In this document: in pieces, positions 1 through 14,097 of the stretch
How positions within the stretch are numbered: position 1 is the first letter of the stretch
Layout: the number at the start of each line of letters is the position of its first letter
Origin: Homalodisca vitripennis
Lineage: Eukaryota; Arthropoda; Insecta; Hemiptera; Cicadellidae
Direction of reading: 5' to 3'
DNA: 64,000 bases
Assembly: GCF_021130785.1 (NCBI RefSeq)
Contig: NC_060211.1
Location: 120,404,501 to 120,468,500, forward strand
Notes under the pieces: generated by a model
Databases searched by the model: none
What the model was told of the DNA's origin: nothing
What the model saw: only the letters and a program-made list of their open reading frames with translations
Program-made: the position numbers and the translations under genes

Positions 1-2379
1 TTATTAGAACACTATAAATGTCGCACCTCCTCATAACTACGATTAGTGACGCTCATTTATGAAGGGTGAGCTAAAAATCTTAACGCCATAAGGTTATAAA
101 TTTAGTGTGTCGGTGATGTTACAGATGAAAACTAATTTCTAAATATGTACTTATCCACGTAAAATAATGTATCAAAGCGTAATATTATATTTTTAAATTA
201 GACCTTTTTCCCTAGTTTTATTAAGACACGTTTTAGAGATCGTCAATTTAGGGCATGTAAAGCAAAGCTACTTTATGAAATACTTGTGTACGGACTCGGT
301 CTGGTTATATACAAGGTTTGCAAACACTGATATGTCGTGATTCCAGAATGCAGATGATTTGTAAACGAGACGTGGTCATTAGAGTCATGCGGTGCTCGAG
401 TCTGGCATAGCCTAAATCATTAGTGGTCGACAAACGGCCAGTTGTGGACAAGGCGATGTGATCAATTATTGCGCTATCTGCCGACCGCCACATGTACATC
501 TCTGCTACAGGTCACGGTACAGTAGTTAACCCGTGCGTTGGCAACTATTGATAATCAGTAGTTTGCTATAAATTTTGAAATAGAATAAAATGTTAAACAA
601 TCGTATACATAATAAATTACACTTTGTTTTACAGTTTCAAAACATAGTCCTTCTGGTAATGTTTTCAAGAAATGTAGTTTTTGATAAAAGAAAAATATCA
701 TTCAATTGTACAATTATTTATTTATATGTGATTTTTATGTAAATAACAATACGAGATAAAAAAAGCTGTTCATAAAACATTTTAGAAAGTGGTACAGTAT
801 ACCAGAACATTTTTAAAATTTTTTTCTGGGTTCATAAAATAAAATTTAAATTGGGGGATTTGTCCAAATTTAAATTGGCATTAAATTACACGCCAAGTTA
901 GGCAAACAAAAGTAGCTTAAATATAAGATATATTCTTGCGCCAGGATTCAACATGTTTGTGGTTTTATATGGGTGAGTTATCGTTTTTACAAGCTGCGTT
1001 ATATAGCATCGTTATATATAAATCTCAATAATTCGGTACGGATGATTGTTGTAGACTCTAGAGGTCATGGATAGTGAAGTTATGTAAAACTTCGCCACAA
1101 GTGCTACCATGAAGACCATTGCAATACGCCAATTTCGTATACAAAACTACCTAAAAATATACTAACAGATACAAGTTTACCTACAGCTATAAATTAACTG
1201 CATGTGGTATGAGAGCCGAGATATTTATTCTCAGTAATAAAGAGAGCAATTAACAATTCTTCTTTTGAGGTTCACCCACTTTATTTCGTTTCCTCCTTAA
1301 TAAAGAGAGCAGTAAATTAACTTTTTACGACTAAAGAGGATTTTAGTCCCTTTACCTCGCCGAAAAGATTATAAGGCCAATATAAATTTGTTTCTCGGTG
1401 TAATAATTCAGTTTAAACAGGTATAATAGAGGGTGCATTACAATATTTTGAATGTATAAAGTTTGCATGTATTTATTTACTGCCGTATAATAATGTACTG
1501 TATATTATAGGCATATTACTATATTGTAGGTAAGTGGATTAAATTCTACACAAATAATAATTGTATATATCTCTAGAAACTTTGAAAAGAGATTAGATTG
1601 TGTATAGACAACTGTCACACTTATGTAGTACACTTGATATTGTAGAGGTAATAAAATATCCTGACTGAAGCACACATATCCACAATTAATTACTGTAAAC
1701 AATAAGTAAATATTTCCAATGCAAAGGTTTGTTATTTAAGCTAGAAAGTTAGGGAATCAGGTATACTCAGTACATACATTATTCTATGAAAAATATTTAA
1801 AAAGTTAAATGCAAGTAACACTTTTTAACCATAACAATATGAAAAACTACGTACGTAAATGACAGATAAATTTTGATATGGTGATATCTTTGGTATGCCT
1901 TTAAACATCCAATATAAATAGAATTGTATATAAACAACGTTTACTTTCCATAGAATAAAAACTCGAATTTATTTGCAATAAAAATGTGAATTTAGTTCAA
2001 TAAAACAGCAAGACTATTTTGTAAAATAATTTAAAATTTTTTGTATTAAAATAAAAAAGCCAACGCTCCCCAACATTTAACACTTTTTACTTGCCTTATT
2101 CTTTGCATCGTACATACATACCGTACATTTTTCAACCGTAAGTAATGATAGATGGATAGTAATCGGTTATTTAAACACTCTCTAGTAGCCTAGTTAGATT
2201 AAAAATATGCCTAAAGCATCATAAGTGAACGTAAATTATTTTTAAATCGATTTTAAATTTTATATTTTTTCTTGTTTTATTAGTAATTTAATATACTATG
2301 TGTATATATTTCAATTAAGTAAGCCACTGAAATAAATATTAAATGGCACATTGCTGATTCTTCCATATTTTTCTTAGAC

Positions 2380-2380
<1 letters not shown>
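1..2380. other. AT-rich stretch with no recognised gene
   Basis: I see no gene here. A patch at about 305-530 is visibly richer in G+C and holds a 64-codon minus-strand frame (305-499) with an ATG and mixed codon use, but I recognise no family and no clear splice sites frame it. Two short near-repeats containing AATAAAGAGAGCA occur at about 1237 and 1299. The remainder is low-complexity A+T sequence. Confidence 0.6.
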
Positions 2381-2381
<1 letters not shown>

Positions 2382-2426
<45 letters not shown>

Positions 2427-2495
2427 TATTATATTATATATATATTATATTATATATATATATATAAAGTACTTTTTGCGATTCAATATTTATTG

Positions 2496-2572
<77 letters not shown>

Positions 2573-2601
2573 CACACACACACACGCGCGCGCGCGCGCG
2601 C
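2382..2601. repeat. Compound microsatellite (TA)n, (CA)n, (CG)n with an embedded unique motif
   Basis: A (TA)n tract with ATT interruptions (about 2382-2465) is followed by about 36 bases of unique sequence (2466-2501). A second, purer (TA)n run follows to about 2570, then (CA)n to about 2585 and (CG)n to about 2601. The apparent 92-residue frame across it is only translated repeat (Tyr-Ile, then Thr-His and Ala-Arg). The unique motif recurs elsewhere in the window. Confidence 0.9.
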
Positions 2602-2830
2602 ATATTGTACATATTAAAAATTTTACTGTTGTTTCTTTCAAAATGTATTTTTTTATCGTAAAGACAATTAAACTTAAATGTAAGTATAATCGTTATTTAA
2701 AGATGCATAAGCCCATGCTAATATTTTTTCCCCTGGCTGTATCAGTTCGAAGAATATCTTTACTGAAATAAAACAGATTAGGTTAAATGGGACGTCAGAC
2801 TCTCCTTCTTGTCATAAACTAACATAGTCC

Positions 2831-3382
2831 GGTAAAATAACGATGCAACCTCGGAATGAAAGATAATAAGCTAAAAATTTGCACACGTCTTTATTTTGAT
2901 GCTATAAAACTTACCTCAAAAGTCTCATATAATCACGTGTACGCGTCTTTAGATATTTAAGGTCAAGGTTCACGAAAATCAGTTTTTTGCAAATATCTCG
3001 TTTCCCTTACGCTAAATTACTTTGAAGGTGGTTAGAAAAATTGTAGAACGGACAATTCTCTTCAACTTTTGTCAGAACTAATTTTATGTACGTTCAACCC
3101 TTTTTAAGATACAGCGCAAAGAGTAGGGGACCGCTTATCTGTATATACGTTAATGCGAGGTCAGCCTGTAGAATAAAATAAAGAAATGAGTTATATTGTT
3201 AATTGTTCACTTACTATTATTATTATTACTTAATACTATTATTATTGTTATTATCATTATTATTACATTTTTATTATTTATTAATTAATATACCATATTT
3301 ATAGATATTAATTATAAATTATATATTCTCTAACTAATACTTATTTTATATTTACCAAACGTACAATATTAAAAGAAATACC
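2831..3382 (+). repeat. Left terminal inverted repeat
   Basis: This arm matches the reverse complement of 4753-5184 with scattered substitutions. It carries about 123 bp (roughly 3134-3256) that the right arm lacks, inserted just after the GGGGACCG stretch and rich in ATT triplets. This is an insertion here or a deletion in the partner. Confidence 0.85.
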
Positions 3383-3711
3383 TTCCGTCCATATTACTAT
3401 ATTGCTGTGAATATTATATCTCGAAATACAAATCCCTTGTACGACGTTTGCTGTTTCTGCGAAGCTGTAACAGATGCTCCATTGTTATATATGACAGGAT
3501 TTTTTACTTTCTACACACCGTAACGAATGAGTTTGGAATTTCTATGTATAAGTCAGTAGTGGTGGTGAGATATTTTACTTAATGATGGTAATGGTGGGGT
3601 ATTTCTCTGTGTTAATATTTCTATACCGATAAAAATTTATTTTATCCGTTAGTTGAAAACGACATCTTAGCATTAAAAGACGTACGATTTTGAGTGTATC
3701 TTTTAATTGCA

Positions 3712-4595
3712 ATGGCTGATTGTTGTTTTATTTGTAATAAATTAATATCAGAAAGTGCTTCTGTGAGTGTTGTGCGTGGCTTACAAACATTAAAAACTGC
3801 ACCAAAACAAGAAAAGTATAAACGCACCATCAGTAAAGTAAATACTCTTGATTTTAAAAATAACGTTTTGAGAAAGCTGAAGAAAGAGGCGACTTGTTAG
3901 GAAAATTAGTCAAAAATAGTATACTTTTTTTAACATGACTTGGTAGCTGCTAAGGCTAAATATCATGCTATTTGCTACTCTCATTTTTTAAATCGAATAC
4001 CTACTGATAAAAACCATCACAAAGATGATAACATCACACAGGCCATGAAAGAGATTTTTTTTACATAGAAAATAATAATGATTCACAATTTACATTAAAA
4101 GAGTTGAAAGATATTCCTACCGAGTACGTACCGGATGATAAGACTATCATTTCTAAATTGAGGGATAATAAGTATTTGACTGATATAATAATTACAACTA
4201 AGGTTGGGTCAGTCACTATTATATCTTTTCGTGACACACAGTCAAATATTTTATCCAAAGCTTGGTACGAGAATAAAAAAAGCTCACCCGAAGAAGAACG
4301 ATTACGAATAGTAGAAGCTGCTGCGGCGATTATTAGATATGATATTCGATCATCTGTAGTTGAAACAAAGTCTTATCCACCTCCAAATCAAATGCTAGAT
4401 GATGTTAATGGAGAAATACCGAACAGTTTATTACATTTTTTGCAAGAAGTTATTATGAAAAAAAGAAAAGGAAAAATTGATCATTTGAAGACAAAATGCA
4501 CATCAATAAGTCAAGCTATAATGGCTTCACTACGGGAACGATCATTTTCATCACAGCTAGTATTAGGTATGTCTGTATTCCTTCATAGGAAATGA
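3712..4595 (+). pseudogene. Broken, 3'-truncated gene fragment inside the long-TIR element
   Basis: An ATG at 3712 opens MADCCFICNK, a Cys-rich start (C-C-x2-C) that could bind zinc. The frame runs to a stop at 3898-3900. The same frame resumes from about 3937 with DLVAAKAKYHAICYSHFLN, after three in-frame stops. A frameshift in a T-run near 4058-4066 leads into a second open frame, at least 4064-4595, containing QFTLKELKDIPTEY, VTIISFRDT, EERLRIVEAAAAIIRYDIR, SYPPPNQMLDDVNGEIPNSL and a final SSQLVLGMSVFLHRK before TGA. From memory, this order of motifs resembles large uncharacterised invertebrate proteins that continue well past FLHRK; I cannot verify this here. If that is right, only the N-terminal part is present and it is interrupted by stops and a frameshift. 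Function is unknown. It could be the element's own decayed gene or a captured host gene. Confidence 0.65.
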
Positions 4596-4752
4596 ACCAG
4601 AAGAAAATTAAAACAAAAATATTAATCAATACAAATAAATTAATAATAAAAAATTAAGAAGTAAAATTAATAATAAATAATATTTTATATTTGTAATTTT
4701 CATAAATTTATTATTGGATCAACACATAAATATTTCATTCAAATTCATTTGA

Positions 4753-5184
4753 AATATTTCTTTTAATATTGTATGTTTTGTAAAAATAACACAAGTATTA
4801 TTTAGGGAATACATAATTTATAATTAATATCTATAAATATGGTATATTAAATAATAAATATTAATAAAAATGTAATAATAACGATCCCCTACTCTTTGCG
4901 CTGTATTTCAAAAAGGGTTGAACGTACACAAATTTACTTCAGACAAAGGTTGAAGAAAATATTTCGTGCTACAATTTCTCTAACCACCTTCAAAGTCATA
5001 TAGCGTAAGGGAAACGAGATATTTGCAAACAACTGATTTTCGTGACCTTTGACCTTAAATATCTCAAGTCGCATACACGTGATTATATGAGACTTTTGAG
5101 GTAAGTTTTATAGTATCAAAATAAAGACGTATGCAAAATTTTAGCTTATTATCTTTTATTCCGAGGTTGCATCCTTATTTTGCC
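4753..5184 (-). repeat. Right terminal inverted repeat
   Basis: This is the inverted partner of 2831-3382. It reads inward on the minus strand as GGCAAAATAAGGATGCAACC and continues through the same ordered blocks, ending near GAAATATTTCTTTTAATATT. It lacks the ATT-rich insertion present in the left arm. Confidence 0.85.
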
Positions 5185-8100
5185 TTATTTTACTGAGTTA
5201 ACAGATACATTATCAATTAATTAATTTTTCATAAAAATTATTTTTTTCTAATTATACTTTATAATTTTCTAATAAACGATACCGAGAGTTTTAGAGGTAT
5301 AAAATTATTACATATAAAATTCTTGTAGTTTAACAAAACCCATACTCATTTATTAGGAAATGATGTACTTATAGTTTTGTCTACTTCAACAGAAAAAATC
5401 GGAGAAGTCAGCACCAAATGTGTTTTGGTAAGTTCGTTTACGAAAGAAGGATGTCCGGAGAAAGTTTTAATTCAGTAAAGTTATCTACATAAAACAGTGG
5501 AGAACGAGCCTCAAAAGTTTTGATTATATTTCGTGACCCTAATATTTACTTTTGCTTTCAGAATTTAACTTCTCGGGATTAGGAAATTATAGCCCGTTAA
5601 AATTTCTGATTACAACACTCTTTGTTAAAGTCAGTGAAGGTGTTGTTTATAGGAACGATTATTTAATGCTATGTAAGTGAAGACTATTGTTACAAGTAAG
5701 TTCAAATTAAGGTATTTAATTTTATTAATGGTTTTAATACGAACGTCTTGTAATTACGTATCATTTACGACAGTAAAAATATGTTATTTGAACACACGAT
5801 GTGAACTTTAATAAAACAGGGAGAGTTACGCAACATATAAAAAAATCTATTACCATCTATGTGTACTTTTTGTAGTTTAGGTCAATTTTGGTATTAACAG
5901 TAAAATGTTTTCACAATCCTAAAAGGATCTATATCACTATTTGCATGGAGAATTAAAATATATAGCAGTCGATTTCATTTTCCTGAACTAACATTTAATA
6001 TTCCTTTTAGTTTGGATGGTTGCTAAAAAAATTTAGATGACCGTGTTGTGAAAGAAACAATAACCGAATAGTTATTGAGAGGCATTAGAGTAAAGACTTA
6101 ACATTAAACAAAAAATAATGTTTTGACAAACCAAAGTTATTGACCAGATGTCCTATTTAGTTGGTCTCAATAAACAATTTCATTTATTATCACAGGATAG
6201 TTATTCAATATCATTTTAGGTAGGGTTGGAGCTTAATAACAATTTTTTTTGTGTAACAATACTTTTTATTTCATTGATGCTGGCATTTGAACCAAAATTG
6301 GTATTATGGTAAAGTGTACATTTCTACCACAGATCTAAGGATGTACGAGTATTTGATATATTTTAGGTTTTTCCTATAATGACAGCAATAAACAATTCCA
6401 TGTATATCTAAATTACTATACATCGAAGAAGACCGTGTTGATTATAAATATCTCTAGTTCTTGTAAACCATGTGTTCTGTTCGGGATTTTACTCTTAACA
6501 ACTCATTAACTATTTTAGACCAAAATAGTCTTGAACAAGACGGGACGTTATTGTTGAAACCATACAATCACAATTACAGCTAATGGAAATCTGGCACTTC
6601 AAAATGTTATCGCAAGTGATGGCGATTCAAAGATAATCGTATTCCAATTTTCTGAATTACTACCGTATCATTTCGTATTTACCTTTAGCCTTCGAAGCCG
6701 TGAACCCAGTTAGCGTAACAGTTTCGTGGAATTGGCTTTTTAGATCACGTGTAAACATATTTTTACAATGTTATGAAATTTAGTTTTGCGTTTCTTAGAA
6801 ACCAGTATTTAAGATTAACAGCTTTATCTTCAGTTGGGTTAAGAAATAAACACGGAAAACTTTTCTTAGAAAGCAAATATTAAAGTAGATAACATTTCTG
6901 TGAGAAAACATTAAGTTTTATCAATAGACGCAAAAAAATGTGATTAGTATGTAATTATGCTTAATGACTTCTTTTTATTCAATAATTCAGTGTTTTTCAA
7001 TGTGCTAAATTTTGTTTTTTTATCGTATGCTATGACAGGTAAATGAAAATTGCATGAACATTCTTAAAAATAAGTAAATTTACAAAGACAGTACTGTTTA
7101 TTATTTAAATTAAACTTATCTTTGGTGAAACACTACATTGAAATCACAGGAATATAATTATTAATCGAATAATCTAGCTTTGTCTCATGCTAAGAATGTA
7201 ATATTGTTAGGCTATTAGAAGAAAAAACTGAATATACATCGTTTCTACTTGATATAATTAACTTAATTTTTAGTATAAATATATTATACTAAATCATGTA
7301 AGTAACTGTCATTTTTATACAAACGCCTATTTTCTTTCTCTTTGTATATAGTTTTATTATAGAAATTTACGATTTACTATTACTATCTTTTATGATCTTT
7401 TACTAACGTTTATGAGATTTGTGTACTTAAGTTAAATTAAAATAGTATAAATAAAGAAACGCTAATCACTGTCTGGAATACTTTATTTATTGCTCATTTC
7501 AATGTGAGACACATTTCAGTAACTTTAACGGTGTAATTATTACACATCTTAAATTACATTTAATCTTTTAATTAAAATACACAAGCGCTCTAATCAAAGT
7601 ACAGCCCTAAAACACAACGATGCAAACAAGGCTTTTAGGACAAACTGCAAAATAGATTGGAACACATCCGTTGATGTGTTTTAGAATGTAACCCGTTTAA
7701 TTGGCTATGACAACTTTTTGCCATCCTCTCGTGCGGACTCGTTAACTACAGTCCACTGTAATGACTTGTAATCTGTGACTGCTACTGCTTAAACTAATTA
7801 GCCAGAGTTGATATAATTGCATAATACAGCTTAACTACAAATTGTAATTTAATCATTTTATCCCATGTTATCCCACCACACCGTAATAGTAATATTAATG
7901 TCTAATTAAGTATTAATCATAAGAAGTATTGTAAATAACGGTGTAATGCTTTATTAATCTATTATTGTAATATGTAGTGAAATATATTTTACATCTTTAG
8001 CAATAAAAATATATATTCAAACGAATGTAATACAAAATAATCCTAAAATAAAACGAGGAAAAAAATTTATTTTATGTATCTTAATTAATTGTAGGTATAG

Positions 8101-9099
8101 TTGGAATTTTATTATTTTTAACAAACTTAACTCACAGCTGCTAGGTAATAGATATTCGTTCATGAATATTAATTGTTTCAGTAACAATTTACTATAAAAG
8201 AAGGCACTGAGAAATATAAGTCTTATGACTTTAAAGATAGGGGACAGTTAAGAAAGTAAAGCTTTTCAAATCAACAAAGCTTACCCACACACAAATGTTT
8301 CTACTTGCATACTCTATGAGACGTTTGAAAAATGGTAAAGAACAAAGAGATCTAATATTTTGCCAATATGTAATTTCCACCATCACCATAAAATTATCAT
8401 CAATAAATTACCTCAGGGATGTCCAGAAATAATTCAGTACAACAGTACAGAATAAGTAAAAAAATCTTGATTAAATTAATGTTCCACTAAAAATCACTCA
8501 CGTACAAAATAACATTAAATGAGTCACCAAATGTTACGTTTCAGTTCCTTGATATCTTTGTACGTAATTAATTATGGTTACAAGATATAGTACACAACAT
8601 AATTCATAAAAACATAATTTGTAAAAAAATGTCAAGCTCAGGTGGCTGAATTAAAATAAAGGAACAAATAAGTACAACAATACTTTCATTTGACTCAATT
8701 AATGGCGATACCTTAAAATTATTTAGGCGGTGTCAAATTGTAAACATACTAAAAAGTTATTATATGGTACAGAAAGATGCAATTTGAAGATATAACGTGG
8801 TTTGCAAAAGTTAAAAACTATATTGAGTAATTGAATAACTTCGCTGACAAGTCAGACCATTTAACTGTACTTATGATTAAACTTTCATAGAGGGTACAAT
8901 TTCTTACATACATAAACGCATAACATAATAATATTTATTGTATATTCATTGAACTTAAGGGTCAATACAGTGTATCTACCAGTATTGAACTATTGAATTT
9001 ATCAATAACTAATATGAAAATACTAAATATGACAGTTTCTTTTCGTTAGTTATGATACGTTACAGATTATATTTAGAACTGCAATTTGGGGGAAATTTT
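5185..9099. other. AT-rich stretch with no recognised gene
   Basis: No gene, RNA or mobile element is recognised. A weak splice-like pair (CTACTTCAACAG, then TTTTGGTAAGTT) encloses 35 bases at 5393-5427 but nothing else supports an exon. A patch richer in G+C at about 7600-7760 shows no open frame of interest. Confidence 0.55.
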
Positions 9100-10067
9100 A
9101 TTATACTAAAATAAAAATTGCGAAAGTGTGTTTTTTAGTTTGTTATTATTTCACACTAAACTATTCATCCGATTTTACTGACATTTTACACAGATATTTT
9201 TAGGTTTTTTTTATCAAATAGGCCTATTCTTGTTTAGAAAATCGCTCCTGTCTACACACTACTGGTCGCTAAAGTTGGATTACAGCAAACAAAATATATT
9301 AATTGAAGAGCTTGCAAAATATAATTAACCTGTATTCCTTGTATCAAATGTATTCCTTGCAAACATTGTTCTATGGCAGCACACATATATGTTTAATTAC
9401 TGTGTTCAATGTGTTTACTTTTATAGTCCTTTAAAGCATAGAGGAAGCTTGATAGTTACAATACTTCTTGTTTATATCTTACTGCACAGACGAAACAAAG
9501 TTTAAAAAAGGTTTAGTAGAAATATAGTTTTAAATATATGTAATGTAATGCACATTTAAAAGTCAAAGTTACTTTCTAACCTTTGTTATAATTTCAAAAA
9601 CCGTTATAAAAGCCTTCTTAGTTGTCTTTTGACAGAAGTAGTCTTCTCAGACCTGTGTATGTATACTTTCTTGACCGGGAAACAAAATAAAGTCCACTCT
9701 GGAACAATATATACTAATCCTGGAGTAAATTAAAATGGCCATACATATAGGCTACACATTTTGACACATGTTTATGATCGTTGCAGCAAGGCAATCTCAA
9801 CATTGGCATCAGAAGTATCATTGACTTGAACCAGAAGTGCTTACACACGTGCAAATTTGCATTCTAATCAAAATGCAATACACAAAACTTTAAATGCAAT
9901 TTTTGGATGACACAAAATCGTCGTAGGAAATTGCCTATCATGTACTTTCACTTCAAATATTTTCTTAGGATTATTTCTCGTCGGTTTCAAACTTTTCCAG
10001 CGTTAGTAACATTTTTAGATGCAATAGAATGTAGGAAATAGCGGGCGAAATTGCGTGTTGTGCTAGT
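9100..10067 (-). repeat. Interspersed repeat of the ACTAGC family, copy 1
   Basis: Read on the minus strand, the unit starts at 10067 with ACTAGCACAACACGCAATTT and CGCCCGC. It contains GTGTAAGCACTTCTGG (about 9833-9848) and ends near 9100 with a tail ACACACTTTCGCAATTTTTA preceded by AATCGGATGAATAG. This layout (ACTAGC plus a CG-rich head, and an AATCGG... CTTTCGCA... tail) matches a class of element widespread in insect genomes and generally treated as non-autonomous retroelement or non-LTR 3' sequence. That assignment is from memory. No coding capacity is visible. Confidence 0.6.
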
Positions 10068-10613
10068 ATTGTATAGCAAGAGATTTATTAGTCAAATACG
10101 TGGGTCCAATACACAAAAGTTCAGTGCCGCTTTCAAATTTGAGTACTAATGACTTTGAGTAAATTATCATTTTGTCCAATTGATATTAATCTTTCAAATT
10201 CGAAGTCTTTATTTAATACAGTAACTCATACAGTTGAAGCAAATTCCCACAAGGCATTACAAAAGAAATAATTTAAATACTGGTTATGTCTTTAGTGGTA
10301 CATATTTACTTAAGTTAAAATAAACTCAAGTAATAAAATCCATTCTTTACAAAAAATTTAAATTAAAACTAACTATTACCAACTAACAATTCAATACAGA
10401 TAAAATCAATTACAACAATTAAAGGTATTCAATATTGGAAGAAAAGATTAATTATCACATAAAGTTCCATTGTAATGTAATGTGCATAGTGATGATAAAA
10501 AGTAAAAAAAATCCATTAAATACAAAAATAAAAAACAGTAACATTAATATCACAGATAAGACAGGGTCGTCTATTAAAGCTAATGTCAATCAATGTTTGA
10601 AAGGTCTAAAAAT
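10068..10613. other. AT-rich stretch, no gene
   Basis: Nothing convincing is seen. A 99-codon plus-strand frame at 10435-10734 lacks an ATG at its start, is Asn/Lys/Ile-rich as expected from A+T bias, and at its 3' end merely overlaps the antisense of the retrotransposon fragment. Confidence 0.5.
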
Positions 10614-10880
10614 TCATTTATACTGTAAAAAGGATTCCTCAGTAGCCAACTGTACAATTATGTTTTTAAAACGTTTCAAATCTATATCACAAGCATTTCT
10701 AGGAAGTTTGTTGAACCTTTTTAAGCCTACGTAAGAAAAAGAGTTTTGTGTCTTGTTAAGCCTAACATCAAGTAAATCTCTGTATCTGGTGTTGTTGTTG
10801 TGAACGTCACTCCTAAACAAGGCAGAATTAATCCTCAGGTTAACTCTAACTAAATAATAATTATGTACAAATAAAAAACT
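10614..10880 (-). mobile_element. Non-LTR retrotransposon fragment: C-terminal tail of reverse transcriptase
   Basis: The minus-strand frame encodes FRSDVHNNNTRYRDL, then NSFSYVGLKRFNKLPRN and a basic, charged end (LKRFKNIIVQL) before a stop at about 10614. The order H-N-x-N-TR-x-RD, then S-F-x-Y-x-G-x-x-x-FNKLP, is the usual tail after the reverse transcriptase domain in CR1/Jockey-like LINEs. The frame stays open upstream to about 10880 (FVHNYYLVRVNLRIN). No catalytic palm motifs remain nearby, so this is a 5'-truncated or decayed copy. The exact clade cannot be decided from the tail alone. Confidence 0.75.
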
Positions 10881-11028
10881 GTGGGTATTTGTTCAATTTT
10901 AAGCAATGGCTGAAGTGAGCTCAATAATTAGAGTAAGTAATTATTCTGATAGCTTTTTTCTGGAGTAACAGAATGATTTTTGTACTGGTGCTACAACATC
11001 AGAGCAGTATACAATGATAAACGGAAAT

Positions 11029-11029
<1 letters not shown>

Positions 11030-11102
<73 letters not shown>
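11030..11102. repeat. Microsatellite (TA)n(TG)n
   Basis: A (TA)n run of about 17 bases (11030-11046) switches to an uninterrupted (TG)n run to 11102. Confidence 0.95.
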
Positions 11103-11105
<3 letters not shown>

Positions 11106-11251
11106 ACCTTTATTTTAATTGAAATATAAAGCTTGGTTTATTTAAAATTAATTAATTAATTTGATTATTTTTTCTAGAAGAACAAAATTGCTAGATGTCC
11201 ACAAATTTAGAAGACCTATTGGCATAACAATGAATAAACTCCAGGATATCC

Positions 11252-11300
11252 TATCGATGCGTGAATGGTGAGTTTCAAGCGGTTCTTTATTATATATACA

Positions 11301-11354
<54 letters not shown>

Positions 11355-11403
11355 TGTATATATAATAAAGAACCGCTTGAAACTCACCATTCACGCATCG
11401 ATA
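11252..11403. repeat. Perfect 152-bp palindrome with a (TA)n centre
   Basis: The 54 bases starting TATCGATGCGTGAATGG at 11252 are the exact reverse complement of the 54 bases ending CCATTCACGCATCGATA at 11403. The arms include GAGTTTCAAGCGGTTC and run into a self-complementary (TA)n centre, so the whole segment can fold into one hairpin. The two overlapping frames on opposite strands that both begin MVSFKRFF are a by-product of the symmetry. It could be a foldback MITE, a gene-conversion product or an assembly foldback. Confidence 0.92.
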
Positions 11404-13724
<2,321 letters not shown>

Positions 13725-13884
13725 CCTCTTCATCGCAAGCATTATTGGCAAATTGATATCCAGAACTGAGCAATGCGATTTCATTGATTATGTCAGCTTT
13801 AAGTAGGTTCTAGTTCATTATAATAATTATCTGAATGAAACATATTTTATTAAAGATAAAGTACGTGATATTTACTTTTTTATG

Positions 13885-14097
13885 GATAGACATAGTTTTA
13901 TCTCCGTACCCTGCTACGGATATTCACTTTACTATCCAAAATGCAATACATAAATACATATTTTGCGCTACGTACGTGATAGACACCATTCTATCGTTCT
14001 TGCCTGAGATAGACACCGATCATCCCACCACGGAAGGGATAGACACCATTCTATTTAGCATACAAGTGATGGAAATAGTTCTGTAAAACATCTCAGG
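13885..14097 (+). repeat. Decayed 30-bp-period minisatellite
   Basis: GATAGACACC occurs at 13978, 14008 and 14038, exactly 30 bases apart. Two of these are followed by ATTCTAT. The phase continues downstream (GATGGAAAT at 14068, GATAGGTAA at 14097) and, more loosely, upstream (GATAGACAT at 13885, GATATTCAC at 13919). In the plus-strand frame ending at 14086 this gives ten-residue repeats (IDTILSFLPE, IDTDHPTTEG, IDTILFSIQV). Seven or so units in total, the outer ones strongly diverged. Confidence 0.7.

Larger units (their letters stand above)
2831..5184. mobile_element. DNA transposon-like element with long terminal inverted repeats
   Basis: The two ends are inverted copies of one another over more than 400 bp. 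The outer end reads GGYAAAATAASGATGCAACC, inward from 2831 and, reverse-complemented, inward from 5184. Similarity continues through the stretch containing GAGTAGGGGA and then an AT-rich stretch to about 3382 on the left and 4753 on the right. The interior carries a broken coding region on the plus strand. No catalytic transposase motif is visible, so this copy is probably non-autonomous. I could not find a clean target-site duplication; the right flank repeats a near-copy of the terminal motif (AGTAAAATAAGG), which blurs the boundary. The superfamily is undetermined. The arms contrast with the short TIRs of Tc1/mariner elements. Confidence 0.8.

Noticed and set aside
2493..2771. Tyr-Ile-rich proteins over (TA)n tracts, here and at 11265, 13567, 16942, 17025 and 50965
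   Set aside because: They are translated dinucleotide repeats, not genes.
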